Assembly: GCA_003511945.1 (NCBI GenBank)
Contig: DOJA01000327.1
Coordinates: 1,908 to 16,295, forward strand
Length of the DNA: 14,388 bases
From: Phycisphaerales bacterium
GTDB taxonomy: Bacteria; Planctomycetota; Phycisphaerae; Phycisphaerales; UBA1924
Reading direction: 5' to 3'
The first letter of the stretch is position 1. Each line of letters starts with the position of its first letter. The notes under the pieces are model-generated. The model did no database searches and was not told the origin of the DNA. It worked only from the letters and a program-made list of their open reading frames with translations. Shown piece after piece: positions 5,973 through 12,133 of the stretch. The translations under genes and the position numbers were made by a program.

Positions 5973-6833
5973 ATGCCCCTCGTTCGATATCTCGTCGGCG
6001 CCGCGGCGCTGCTGGCGCCCCTGGGGGGGTGCACCGGGCTGGGGGGCGGGAGCGCCAAGACCGGGGGGGAGCAGCCGAGCAGTCTGTTCTCACTCATCGC
6101 GCCGCCGACCCCGGCCCAGGCCGCCGCGTGGGCGGTTGATCCCTTCGACGCCGACAAGCGGTACCGCGGGACGCTGATGCTGGCCAACGCGCCCTGGGGG
6201 GGTGAGCCGGTGTACATCCGGCTGTACGAGCAGGCGGTGACGGACGGGGTGGCGCTGGTCCGGGCGGCGGGGGTGCGCGGGCTGGCGCTGCACGGGCGTC
6301 CGGAGCATGTGCCGGTGGTCATGGCGTCGCTCACCGACGAGGACCGGCTGCTGCGCTGGGAGGCCGCCCGGGCGCTGCAGCGCCTGCACAACCCGGCCGC
6401 GGTGCCGGGCCTGCTGCGGCTCCTGGAAGAAGAGAACGAGCCGGAGGCCTTCGTCCGGGCCGAGGCGGCGACGGCGCTGGGGCAGTACGCGGACGCCTCG
6501 GTGGTCGAGGGGCTCATCGCGGCGCTGACCGACCGGGACCTGGGCGTGAACCTGGCGGCGCAGGACTCCCTCCGCACACTGACAGGGCAGGACTTCGGGT
6601 TCAATGTCCGGGGCTGGCTGGCGTGGCGGAAGAGCACGCCCGACCTGTTCGCCGGTCGGAGCGGGTTCGAGTTCCCGGTCTTTTCCCGGGGACGCCGAGG
6701 GCTGGAGTGGATCAACCCCTTCGCGCAGATCCCCAACGAGATCGCGTCGGCGCCGGTGGGCATGGTCGATCCCCTGGCGCCGGAGGCGCCGGAAAACACG
6801 GTTCCCGCCCCCCCGACTGACCGAAACAACTGA
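5973..6833 (+). CDS. HEAT-repeat lipoprotein
   Basis: A 286-aa predicted lipoprotein: hydrophobic N-terminus and lipobox LGGC with Cys20. Residues about 95-210 contain HEAT/PBS-lyase-type helical repeats (ALVRAAGVRGLALHG; LLRWEAARALQRLHNPAAV; FVRAEAATALGQYADASVV), a scaffold for protein binding. The C-terminal third is Pro-rich and not assigned. The ATG at 5973 is chosen for the signal peptide and the adjacent TATACT; an open frame extends upstream to 5736 antisense to the other lipoprotein. It is probably co-transcribed with the dehydrogenase-like gene, which starts 4 nt after its stop. A role in the envelope is inferred only from the lipobox and repeats. Confidence 0.85.
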   Translation: MPLVRYLVGAAALLAPLGGCTGLGGGSAKTGGEQPSSLFSLIAPPTPAQAAAWAVDPFDADKRYRGTLMLANAPWGGEPVYIRLYEQAVTDGVALVRAAGVRGLALHGRPEHVPVVMASLTDEDRLLRWEAARALQRLHNPAAVPGLLRLLEEENEPEAFVRAEAATALGQYADASVVEGLIAALTDRDLGVNLAAQDSLRTLTGQDFGFNVRGWLAWRKSTPDLFAGRSGFEFPVFSRGRRGLEWINPFAQIPNEIASAPVGMVDPLAPEAPENTVPAPPTDRNN

Positions 6834-6837
6834 CACG

Positions 6838-7836
6838 ATGCGAGCCGTCCGCTACGAAGGCCCCGAGAAGGGGGTGGTCGTCGACCGCTCGGCGAAGGAG
6901 CCGGCGTGCGCGCCCGGCGAGGCGCTGCTGCGCCCCCGCCGGGTGGCGATCAGCAGCACGGACCTGGACCTGTGCTCCGGGGCGCGCCGGTCGCCCCCCC
7001 TGACGCTGGGTCACGAGTTCGTCGCGGTGGTCGAGCGCACCAGCCCGCTGGCGGACCAGAAGGAGCGCGCCCGGGCGCTGCAGGGCAAGCGGGTGGTGGG
7101 GACGATCGCCACCGCCTGCGCCGAGTGCGACCTGTGCACCGCCGGGCTGAGCGCGCACTGTCGGCGCCGGACCGTGCTGGGCGTCGACGGGCGCGACGGG
7201 TGCTTCGCGGACCTGTTCACGCTCCCGATCGCCAACCTCCACCCGGTGCCCGAGGGGGTCGACGACGAGCGAGCGGTGTTCGCCGAGCTGCTGGCGTCGG
7301 CCCACCACGCGGTGCGCATGCTGCGCATCGCGGGCAAGCCCTTCGTGACCGTGCTGGGGGACAACGCGATGGGCCTGCTGTGCGCGCAGCTGATGGCGGG
7401 GCTGAACGCCTCGGTGCGCATCGTCGGGCGCCACGAGCACAAGATGGAGATCGCCGGCAAGTGGGGCGTGAAGCACCGGGCGCTGAGCGACATCGGGCTG
7501 CGGGCCGATCAGGATGTCGTCGTGGACTGCACCGGCACGCCCGAGGGGCTGACCACCGCGATGGCGCTGGCCCGCCCGCGGGCGAAGGTGCTGCTCAAGG
7601 GCTCGCTGCTGCCGGGGCGGGGAGAGTCCCGGATCGATCTGTCGCCGATTGTGCAGAAGGAGCTGGAGATCCTGGGCAGTCGCTCGGGCCCGCTGGCCGA
7701 GGGGCTGGACCTGCTGGCGCGGGACGCGGTGGATGTGGTCTCGCTCATCACCCGTCGCACCCGCCTGGACGACGCCCCCGCGGCGCTCCGCATCGCGGCG
7801 GACCCGGCGCAGATCAAGGTGGTGATGGAAGGGTGA
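6838..7836 (+). CDS. Zinc-type alcohol dehydrogenase-like (MDR) protein
   Basis: A 332-aa medium-chain dehydrogenase/reductase. Visible elements are GHE at 58-60 (catalytic-zinc His and Glu), a full structural-zinc quartet Cys94/97/100/108 (CAECDLCTAGLSAHC), the second catalytic-side Glu151 in AELLASAHHAV, and a Rossmann fold with VVDCTGTPEG. Two positions are unusual. The normal catalytic-zinc Cys of the (I/V)CGTD motif is Ser39 (AISSTD). The nucleotide-binding GxGxxG reads GDNAMG (175-180). The fold and family are clear, but dehydrogenase activity or metal use may be altered. The start is the ATG 4 nt after the HEAT gene stop; no strong Shine-Dalgarno, so translation is probably coupled. 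The substrate is unknown. Confidence 0.88.
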   Translation: MRAVRYEGPEKGVVVDRSAKEPACAPGEALLRPRRVAISSTDLDLCSGARRSPPLTLGHEFVAVVERTSPLADQKERARALQGKRVVGTIATACAECDLCTAGLSAHCRRRTVLGVDGRDGCFADLFTLPIANLHPVPEGVDDERAVFAELLASAHHAVRMLRIAGKPFVTVLGDNAMGLLCAQLMAGLNASVRIVGRHEHKMEIAGKWGVKHRALSDIGLRADQDVVVDCTGTPEGLTTAMALARPRAKVLLKGSLLPGRGESRIDLSPIVQKELEILGSRSGPLAEGLDLLARDAVDVVSLITRRTRLDDAPAALRIAADPAQIKVVMEG

Positions 7837-7958
7837 GGAGTGGAGAGTGGAAAGTGGAGAGTGGAAACGAAATGTCGAGCGCTCAACGGCGAATCACCCC
7901 CGGCTCGTTCCCTGACTTCATCTCCGCTTTCCACTATCCACTTTCCACTTTCCTCCAC
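7837..7958. repeat. Inverted heptanucleotide arrays filling a convergent intergenic gap
   Basis: Left arm 7837-7867 (GGAGTGGAGAGTGGAAAGTG...) begins directly after the dehydrogenase stop. Right arm 7928-7958 (...CCACTTTCCACTTTCCTCCAC) reaches the uppP stop. By eye 26 of 31 positions pair. The arms consist of a 7-bp unit (AGTGGAA/AGTGGAG) and enclose about 60 nt of unrelated sequence. The structure resembles a miniature inverted-repeat element, and could also serve as a bidirectional terminator for the two converging genes. Confidence 0.85.
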
Positions 7959-8827
7959 TACCCCCTCCACGCCAGCACGACGACCGCCCCCGCCAGCGCA
8001 ATCCGGTACCACCCGAAGGCGGCTAGGCCGTGGCGGGTGAGGAATGCGACGAGCCACTTGACCGCAAGCGCAGCGCTCACGGCGGCGACCACCAGGCCGA
8101 GCGCGACCGGCGCGACGCCCAGCGCCTCGAACAGATTGGGCGCACCGGTGTCGCGCGACTCCTTCAGGTTCTTGGCCAGTTTGTAGACGCACGCCCCGCC
8201 CAGCGTCGGCAGCCCCAGCAGGAACGAGAACTCGGCGGCGTCCTTCCGCCTCATCCCCAGCATCACCCCCCCGGCGATGGTCATCATCGACCGCGAAGTG
8301 CCCGGCCACATGGCGACGCACTGCATCAGGCCGATCGCCAGCGCCTGGCGCCGCGACAGGGCGTCAACCGTGATCCCGCCGCTCCCATCCGACCCGTGAT
8401 GGCTTGATGGCTGGATGGCTCGATCCCTCTTCCCCAGCCAGATCATCCACACGCCCCCCAGCGCTAGAGCGGCGACGACCGGGCCGGTGCGGAACAGGTG
8501 GGCCTCGATGAGGTCGTCCAGCAGCACGCCCAGCACGGCGGCGGGCAGGAACGCCACGAGAAGATTGATGAGAAGGCGGCGCCCCGCGTCGTCACGCGCC
8601 ACGACGCCGCGCAGCATCTGGAGCACCCGCGAGCGGTACAGCCCGAGCACCGCGAGGATCGCCCCGCCCTGCACGACGATGGTGAACGCGTCGACGGACG
8701 CCTTGCGCTCGGGCGAGTCGAGCCCCATCAGCGCCGAGGCGATGATGAGGTGGCCGGTGGACGAGACCGGGAGGAACTCGGTGACGCCTTCGATGAGGCC
8801 GAGGATGACGGCTTGGAGTGGGGACAA
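7958..8827 (-). CDS. uppP: Undecaprenyl-diphosphate phosphatase UppP/BacA
   Basis: A 289-aa polytopic membrane enzyme that dephosphorylates undecaprenyl diphosphate to recycle the lipid carrier for peptidoglycan and surface polymers; over-expression gives bacitracin resistance. Both family signatures are present: EGVTEFLPVSSTGHL near the N-terminus and WPGTSRSMMTIAGG in the second half, with multiple hydrophobic helices. Length is normal. No ATG is available before the conserved LQAVILGLIEG; the TTG at 8827 gives the expected MSPLQAV start, and everything upstream in frame is translated repeat. A hydrophilic loop (about residues 135-160) carries an 8-bp tandem repeat. It lies downstream of the four-helix gene, on the same strand, across a heptanucleotide array. 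Confidence 0.93.
   Translation of the reverse strand: MSPLQAVILGLIEGVTEFLPVSSTGHLIIASALMGLDSPERKASVDAFTIVVQGGAILAVLGLYRSRVLQMLRGVVARDDAGRRLLINLLVAFLPAAVLGVLLDDLIEAHLFRTGPVVAALALGGVWMIWLGKRDRAIQPSSHHGSDGSGGITVDALSRRQALAIGLMQCVAMWPGTSRSMMTIAGGVMLGMRRKDAAEFSFLLGLPTLGGACVYKLAKNLKESRDTGAPNLFEALGVAPVALGLVVAAVSAALAVKWLVAFLTRHGLAAFGWYRIALAGAVVVLAWRG
8397..8420 (-). repeat. Octanucleotide tandem repeat inside uppP
   Basis: TGATGGCT, TGATGGCT, GGATGGCT (plus strand), followed by a partial unit. Three units make 24 nt, which keeps the reading frame, and encode the AIQPSSHH part of a cytoplasmic or periplasmic loop. Confidence 0.75.
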
Positions 8828-8862
8828 GGGGGAGTGGAAAGTGGAGAGTGGAGAGTGGAAAT
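8823..8862 (+). repeat. Left heptanucleotide array flanking the four-helix gene
   Basis: GACAAG followed by AGTGGAA/AGTGGAG heptamers and ending GTGGAAAT. The reverse complement of the same pattern is found at 9299-9348. The uppP TTG start codon (8825-8827) lies within the GACAAG end. Confidence 0.85.
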
Positions 8863-8889
8863 GGGAACTTTCGCTTGCTGGCAATACCT

Positions 8890-9255
8890 CTATCGGCGGT
8901 CTCGGCGGCGGGTGGCGACAATCATGGCGTTGAAGATCTTGAGCAGATCGAGGCACTCGGCTTCGAGTGGGTCCAAGCGTGCGACGGGGAGCCACCCGTT
9001 GCGGCCGATGAGTCGGATCCAGAACCGCGTCTCGCTGAGCTCCTTCACGCACACGCCCAGGCACCGGCAGAAGTCCGCGCGGCTGACGGCCTGATCCGCC
9101 TCGAAGAGGTTGGCGCCGACGGAGGTCCCGGCGGCGGCCACCTGCCCGACCAACCGTGCGGTCGGCACTTGGTCCTTGATCGCAGCGGCGACGGCGAGGA
9201 CGCGGTCGCAGAAGGACTCAACGCGGAGCAGAAGGTCCGGCGACAACCGAGACAT
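8890..9255 (-). CDS. Four-helix bundle protein (S23/IVS type, Avd-like)
   Basis: A 121-aa protein of the four-helix bundle family first seen encoded by 23S rRNA intervening sequences and structurally related to the Avd accessory protein of diversity-generating retroelements. Typical features are LVGQVAAAGTSVGANLFEA (about residues 36-54), SRADFCRCLGVCVKELSETRFWI (about 58-80), and a last helix LLKIFNAMIVATRRR. The ATG at 9255 (MSRLSPDLL) is preferred; GTG at 9276 is possible. There is no 23S rRNA, reverse transcriptase or template/variable repeat pair in the window, so it is a stand-alone member. It sits between the ABC permease and uppP on their strand, bounded by inverted heptanucleotide arrays. 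Biochemical role unknown; nucleic-acid binding is inferred from family members and its basic C-terminus. Confidence 0.88.
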   Translation of the reverse strand: MSRLSPDLLLRVESFCDRVLAVAAAIKDQVPTARLVGQVAAAGTSVGANLFEADQAVSRADFCRCLGVCVKELSETRFWIRLIGRNGWLPVARLDPLEAECLDLLKIFNAMIVATRRRDRR

Positions 9256-9298
9256 CGGCCGCACGCCCCCTGTCACCGTTCAGAGTGTCCCCTCTCCG

Positions 9299-9348
9299 AT
9301 TTCCACTCTCCCCTTTCCACTTTCCACTTTCCACTTTCCACTCTTGTC
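9299..9348 (-). repeat. Right heptanucleotide array flanking the four-helix gene
   Basis: On the minus strand it begins directly after the permease stop (TGA, then GACAAG) and continues as about six AGTGGAA-type heptamers to GTGGAAAT. It is inverted relative to the array at 8823-8862. Confidence 0.85.
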
Positions 9349-10854
9349 TCACGCATACCTGATCCACTTCAGCAGCCCCAGCAGGGTCGGGGGCTTGCCG
9401 TACATCAGGACGCCCACGCGGAAGACTTTGGCGGCGATCCAGATCATGGCCACGACGCCCAGGAAGCCCGCGATCGTCGAGCCGACGAGTTCCCACAGGG
9501 GCACCTGGTACGAGGGCTGGCTCAGGCGCATGACCATCGCAAAGGGCGTGGTGGGCGGGAAGAACGAGGCGGCGGTGGCGATCCACGAGCCGGGGTTCTC
9601 CAGCAGCGGGAACATCAGCAGGAAGGGCATGAAGGTGAGGAGCATGATCGGCGCGTACAGCGCCTGCGCCTCGCGGATCTCGGTGACCGCCGACCCGACC
9701 GCGAGCATCATCGCGCCCAGGAAGGCGTAGGCCATCAGGTAGTACACGACCGTCCAGGGAAGCACGCCCGCGGGGATCTGGGAGAGGACATTGAAGTTCC
9801 GCGCCGCCGCCAGGCCGACCCCGGCGTAGACCGCCATGAGCGCCAGCCCGACCAGGCCCTGTCCGATCAGTTTGCCCAGCAGCAGCTCGCGGACCGAGCA
9901 CGCGGAGAGGATGACCTCCATCACGCGCGAGCCCTTCTCCTCCAGCGTGCCCATCATCAGGTACTGCCCGCCCGTCATCGAGCCCATGAAGATGAGCATC
10001 AGGAAGATGAACGGCAGGATGCGGACGAGCGCGTCGTTGCTCTTCTTCTCTCCCTCGCGGGTGACGAGGACAGCGTCGGCCTCGGTCCGCGCGTTCGAGA
10101 CGGCCCGGACGGCGACGGGGTCCATCCCGGCGCGCCGGAAGCGCTCGTCCTCGATGACGCGCTCGACGCTGCGCCGGAGCGTCCGCGCGTGCTCGGGGCG
10201 GAGGGTCTCGCCCTGGATGAACTGGTACGACCCGCGGGGATCGGGCGCTGCGCCCTCGCCGGGCGGCGGGGCGCCCTGGGGCACGAGCGTCAGGGTGTCC
10301 TCGGTCACGCTGACCACCGCCAGCACCTCACCCGCCCGGGCGCGCCCGCGCTGCGCCTGCATGTCCGCGTCCGCGGGGAGGCGCTCCAGCGTCACCCGGG
10401 GCGCCGGCTCCGCGAGAGAGGCCATCGCCAGCCGTTGCTCGACCTCATCCTCCGGCACGCCGAACTGCAGGGCCTGCTCCTTGGCGATCCGTTCGAGGGC
10501 CTCCCTCTCGCGTCGGCTCCGCTCGGCGGCGGCCTCCGGGGAGAAGTGGGCCTCCAGCCCGGAAGCGACCACGCTGTCGCGGGTCGCGTCGAGCACCGCG
10601 AGCGTGCCCTCCATGGGCGGGCGCCGGAAGTTCATCGCGCCCACGCCGAACATCGCGCCCCAGATGAGCGCGGGGAGGACGACGGCGCCGACGAAAAAGG
10701 CCCGGGTGAGGGCGGTGGCGCGGAACTCGCGCCAGGCGATGACCGCGATCTTTTTGGAGGCGCTTCCAGAGTGACTCGGAGAAGGGCGGCGCGACAGGCG
10801 GGACGCCTCTCCCACCAGAGGGGCTGGGTCGCTCTGTGAGGAACTCTTAGGCAT
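9349..10854 (-). CDS. ABC-2 type exporter permease (NatB/YhaP-like)
   Basis: A 501-aa membrane subunit paired with the ATPase just upstream. After KKIAVIAWREFRATALTRAF (34-53) comes a first membrane helix (about 54-75). A large extracytoplasmic region of about 210 residues, rich in charged helices, follows, then five to six C-terminal helices starting at ILPFIFLMLIFMGSMTGG. This is the NatB/ABC2_membrane_3 layout. The ATG at 10854 lies 8 nt inside the ATPase gene, indicating translational coupling. Residues about 6-30 (with PLVGEASRLSRR) are not typical of the family and are encoded by a copy of the interspersed 73-bp repeat. Substrate unknown; Na+ export is known for NatAB, but this is not shown by sequence. 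Confidence 0.88.
   Translation of the reverse strand: MPKSSSQSDPAPLVGEASRLSRRPSPSHSGSASKKIAVIAWREFRATALTRAFFVGAVVLPALIWGAMFGVGAMNFRRPPMEGTLAVLDATRDSVVASGLEAHFSPEAAAERSRREREALERIAKEQALQFGVPEDEVEQRLAMASLAEPAPRVTLERLPADADMQAQRGRARAGEVLAVVSVTEDTLTLVPQGAPPPGEGAAPDPRGSYQFIQGETLRPEHARTLRRSVERVIEDERFRRAGMDPVAVRAVSNARTEADAVLVTREGEKKSNDALVRILPFIFLMLIFMGSMTGGQYLMMGTLEEKGSRVMEVILSACSVRELLLGKLIGQGLVGLALMAVYAGVGLAAARNFNVLSQIPAGVLPWTVVYYLMAYAFLGAMMLAVGSAVTEIREAQALYAPIMLLTFMPFLLMFPLLENPGSWIATAASFFPPTTPFAMVMRLSQPSYQVPLWELVGSTIAGFLGVVAMIWIAAKVFRVGVLMYGKPPTLLGLLKWIRYA
10767..10838 (+). repeat. Interspersed palindromic repeat, copy 3, inside the permease gene
   Basis: CAGAGTGACTCGG..., core GACAGGCGGGACGCCTCTC (10793-10811), CCACC and a final GCTCTGTG follow the same order as the copies at 1221 and 11982. 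Over the core plus CCACC, 20 of 24 positions match. It is more diverged than the intergenic copies but reads open in the permease frame. Confidence 0.65.
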
Positions 10855-11842
10855 CGGCGTTGACCTCCGATGATGCCGCGGGGTCGCCCAGCATCTCGCG
10901 CAGGACATCTTCAGAATCGCCCGGGTCGACGAGGTGGACGAACACATCCTCGAGCGTGGCCCGACGCAGCTCGACCCGGCGCGTCGGCACGCGCTCCACG
11001 ATCGAACGCATCACCGCGCCCGCATCGGCGACCGCGTCCAGCCGGGCCTCGAAGGTCCGGCGTTCGCCCGCGTGCGCGACCGCGTGGACGCCCGGGACGG
11101 ATGCGAGCGACGCGCGGACGGCCTCGGGCGCCTCGCCGCTGAGGGGCTCGACGACGATGGTCTTGGGGTCGAACTGGCTGCGGATCTCGTCCATGGAGCC
11201 GTCGAGGATCTTGCGCCCCTTGTTGATCATGAAGATCCGCGTGCACAGCTGCTCCGCGGAGTGGAGCACATGCGTGGAGAAGATGATCGTGCGCCCCTGG
11301 CGGTGCATTTCTTCGATGAGGGAGCGCATGAGCCGCGCGTTGACGGGGTCGAGCCCGCTGAAGGGCTCGTCAAGGATGATGAGCTCGGGGTCGTGGATGA
11401 TGGAGGCGAGGAACTGGACCTTCTGCTGCATGCCCTTGGAGAGCTCCTCGCAGCGCTTCTTCCTGGCGTCGGGCAGCGCGACGCGCTCGAGCCAGTCGTC
11501 GATCTTCCGGGACAGGCACGCGCCGCCCAGCCCCTTGAGGTTCGCGATGTACGACAGGAACTCGCCGACGCGCATCTTGCGGTACACGCCCCGCTCCTCG
11601 GGGAGGTAGCCGATGCGGTCCTTGCTCTCGGCCGCGGAGGGCCTGCCCAGCACCGAGACCCGCCCCTCGTCGGGCAGGAAGATGGCCATGATCATCCGGA
11701 TGGTCGTCGTCTTCCCGGCGCCGTTCGGGCCCAGGAACCCGCACAGACTGCCCGTCGGCACCACCAGGTCCAGCTGGTCGACGGCGGTCTTGTCCCGGAA
11801 CCGCTTGGTGACCCCCTCGATGACGATCGCGCCTTCGGGCAC
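10847..11842 (-). CDS. ABC transporter ATP-binding protein (NatA/YhaQ-like)
   Basis: A 331-aa ATPase subunit. It has Walker A GPNGAGKT (38-45), signature LSKGMQQ (134-140), Walker B LIILDEP (154-160) with FSGLDP D-loop, and switch His191 in STHVLHSAE. The Q-loop position reads YLPEERG, as in the NatA/YhaQ branch. The C-terminal 100 residues are the accessory domain common to this branch (IVVEPLSGEAPEAV..., ending TLEDVFVHLV). The GTG at 11842 is chosen because GGGGAGG lies 6 nt before it; a GTG at 11863 is an in-frame alternative. It overlaps the permease by 8 nt. A TATGAT hexamer about 66 nt upstream is a possible -10. Confidence 0.93.
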   Translation of the reverse strand: MPEGAIVIEGVTKRFRDKTAVDQLDLVVPTGSLCGFLGPNGAGKTTTIRMIMAIFLPDEGRVSVLGRPSAAESKDRIGYLPEERGVYRKMRVGEFLSYIANLKGLGGACLSRKIDDWLERVALPDARKKRCEELSKGMQQKVQFLASIIHDPELIILDEPFSGLDPVNARLMRSLIEEMHRQGRTIIFSTHVLHSAEQLCTRIFMINKGRKILDGSMDEIRSQFDPKTIVVEPLSGEAPEAVRASLASVPGVHAVAHAGERRTFEARLDAVADAGAVMRSIVERVPTRRVELRRATLEDVFVHLVDPGDSEDVLREMLGDPAASSEVNADA

Positions 11843-11907
11843 GGTGGACCTCCCCTTGCTCACCCGCCCGGCACGGGAACTCCCCTTTTCCCACTCCGGG
11901 CTCGCCG

Positions 11908-11913
11908 ATCATA
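11908..11913 (-). promoter_or_regulatory. Candidate -10 (TATGAT) of the ABC exporter operon
   Basis: TATGAT on the minus strand, 66 nt upstream of the ATPase GTG, would give a leader that includes the GGGGAGG ribosome site. The -35 is not clear. Confidence 0.35.
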
Positions 11914-11981
11914 TGGATTCTGTTCAGTGCGGTTTCGTGAGGCGTGGCATCCTGCCCGACCTGGGTCGAAGAGGAGCCGCC

Positions 11982-12056
11982 CAGAGAGTGACACGAAGGG
12001 GGAAGGGAGAGACGGGCGGGCCGCCCGTCCCACCGGGGAAGGGATGTCATGCCGTG
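11982..12056 (+). repeat. Interspersed palindromic repeat, copy 2
   Basis: The core at 12011-12029 is identical to that of copy 1. The flanks CAGAGAGTGACACG (left) and GATGTCATGCCGTG (right) match copy 1 with a few changes. It lies between the divergent ABC exporter operon and metH. Confidence 0.8.
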
Positions 12057-12103
12057 CGGAGTTCCAGGACCCCGGCCGACTCCGTCGGGTTTGATTCCAT
12101 CGC

Positions 12104-12117
12104 TTTATCCGGATAAA
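12104..12117. promoter_or_regulatory. 14-bp palindrome in the metH promoter
   Basis: TTTATCCGGATAAA is a perfect palindrome ending 5 nt before the TATACT hexamer. CGGATA also repeats directly at 12110-12115 and 12118-12123. The position, in the -35/-10 spacer, fits an operator for a repressor. It does not match the MetJ box or an S-box. Confidence 0.5.
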
Positions 12118-12121
12118 CGGA

Positions 12122-12127
12122 TATACT
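12122..12127 (+). promoter_or_regulatory. Candidate -10 (TATACT) of metH
   Basis: TATACT ends 6 nt before the ATG at 12134; no Shine-Dalgarno lies between them. The nearest TTGATT (12091) is too far (25 nt) to be a standard -35. Confidence 0.45.
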
Positions 12128-12133
12128 CTTCCC

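Larger units (their letters stand above)
8823..9348. mobile_element. Candidate 526-bp cassette: four-helix gene between inverted heptamer arrays
   Basis: The two outer ends read inward as GACAAG then AGTGGAAAGTGG-type heptamers then GTGGAAAT, in inverted orientation, with the four-helix gene between. The permease stop codon directly adjoins the right end and the uppP start codon is in the left end, as if a cassette had been placed between two operon genes. No transposase and no convincing target-site duplication are visible. A repeat-associated domestic gene is the alternative. Confidence 0.4.

Noticed and set aside
5903..6829. N-terminal extension of the minus-strand lipoprotein to 605 aa
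   Set aside because: The extension is antisense to the HEAT lipoprotein gene; the lipobox and -10-like hexamer fix the start near 5902.
7837..7958. Possible CRISPR array
   Set aside because: The repeats are 7 bp, contiguous and inverted, with no spacers of constant length and no cas genes.
8823..9348. Diversity-generating retroelement
   Set aside because: The four-helix protein is Avd-like, but there is no reverse transcriptase and no template/variable repeat pair in the window.
8818..10839. 673-aa plus-strand open frame across the uppP upstream region, four-helix gene and permease
   Set aside because: It crosses repeat arrays and is antisense to two well-supported genes; no domain is seen.
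11864..12133. Cobalamin or SAM riboswitch upstream of metH
   Set aside because: No B12-box or S-box motif is seen, and the likely transcription start is at the ATG.
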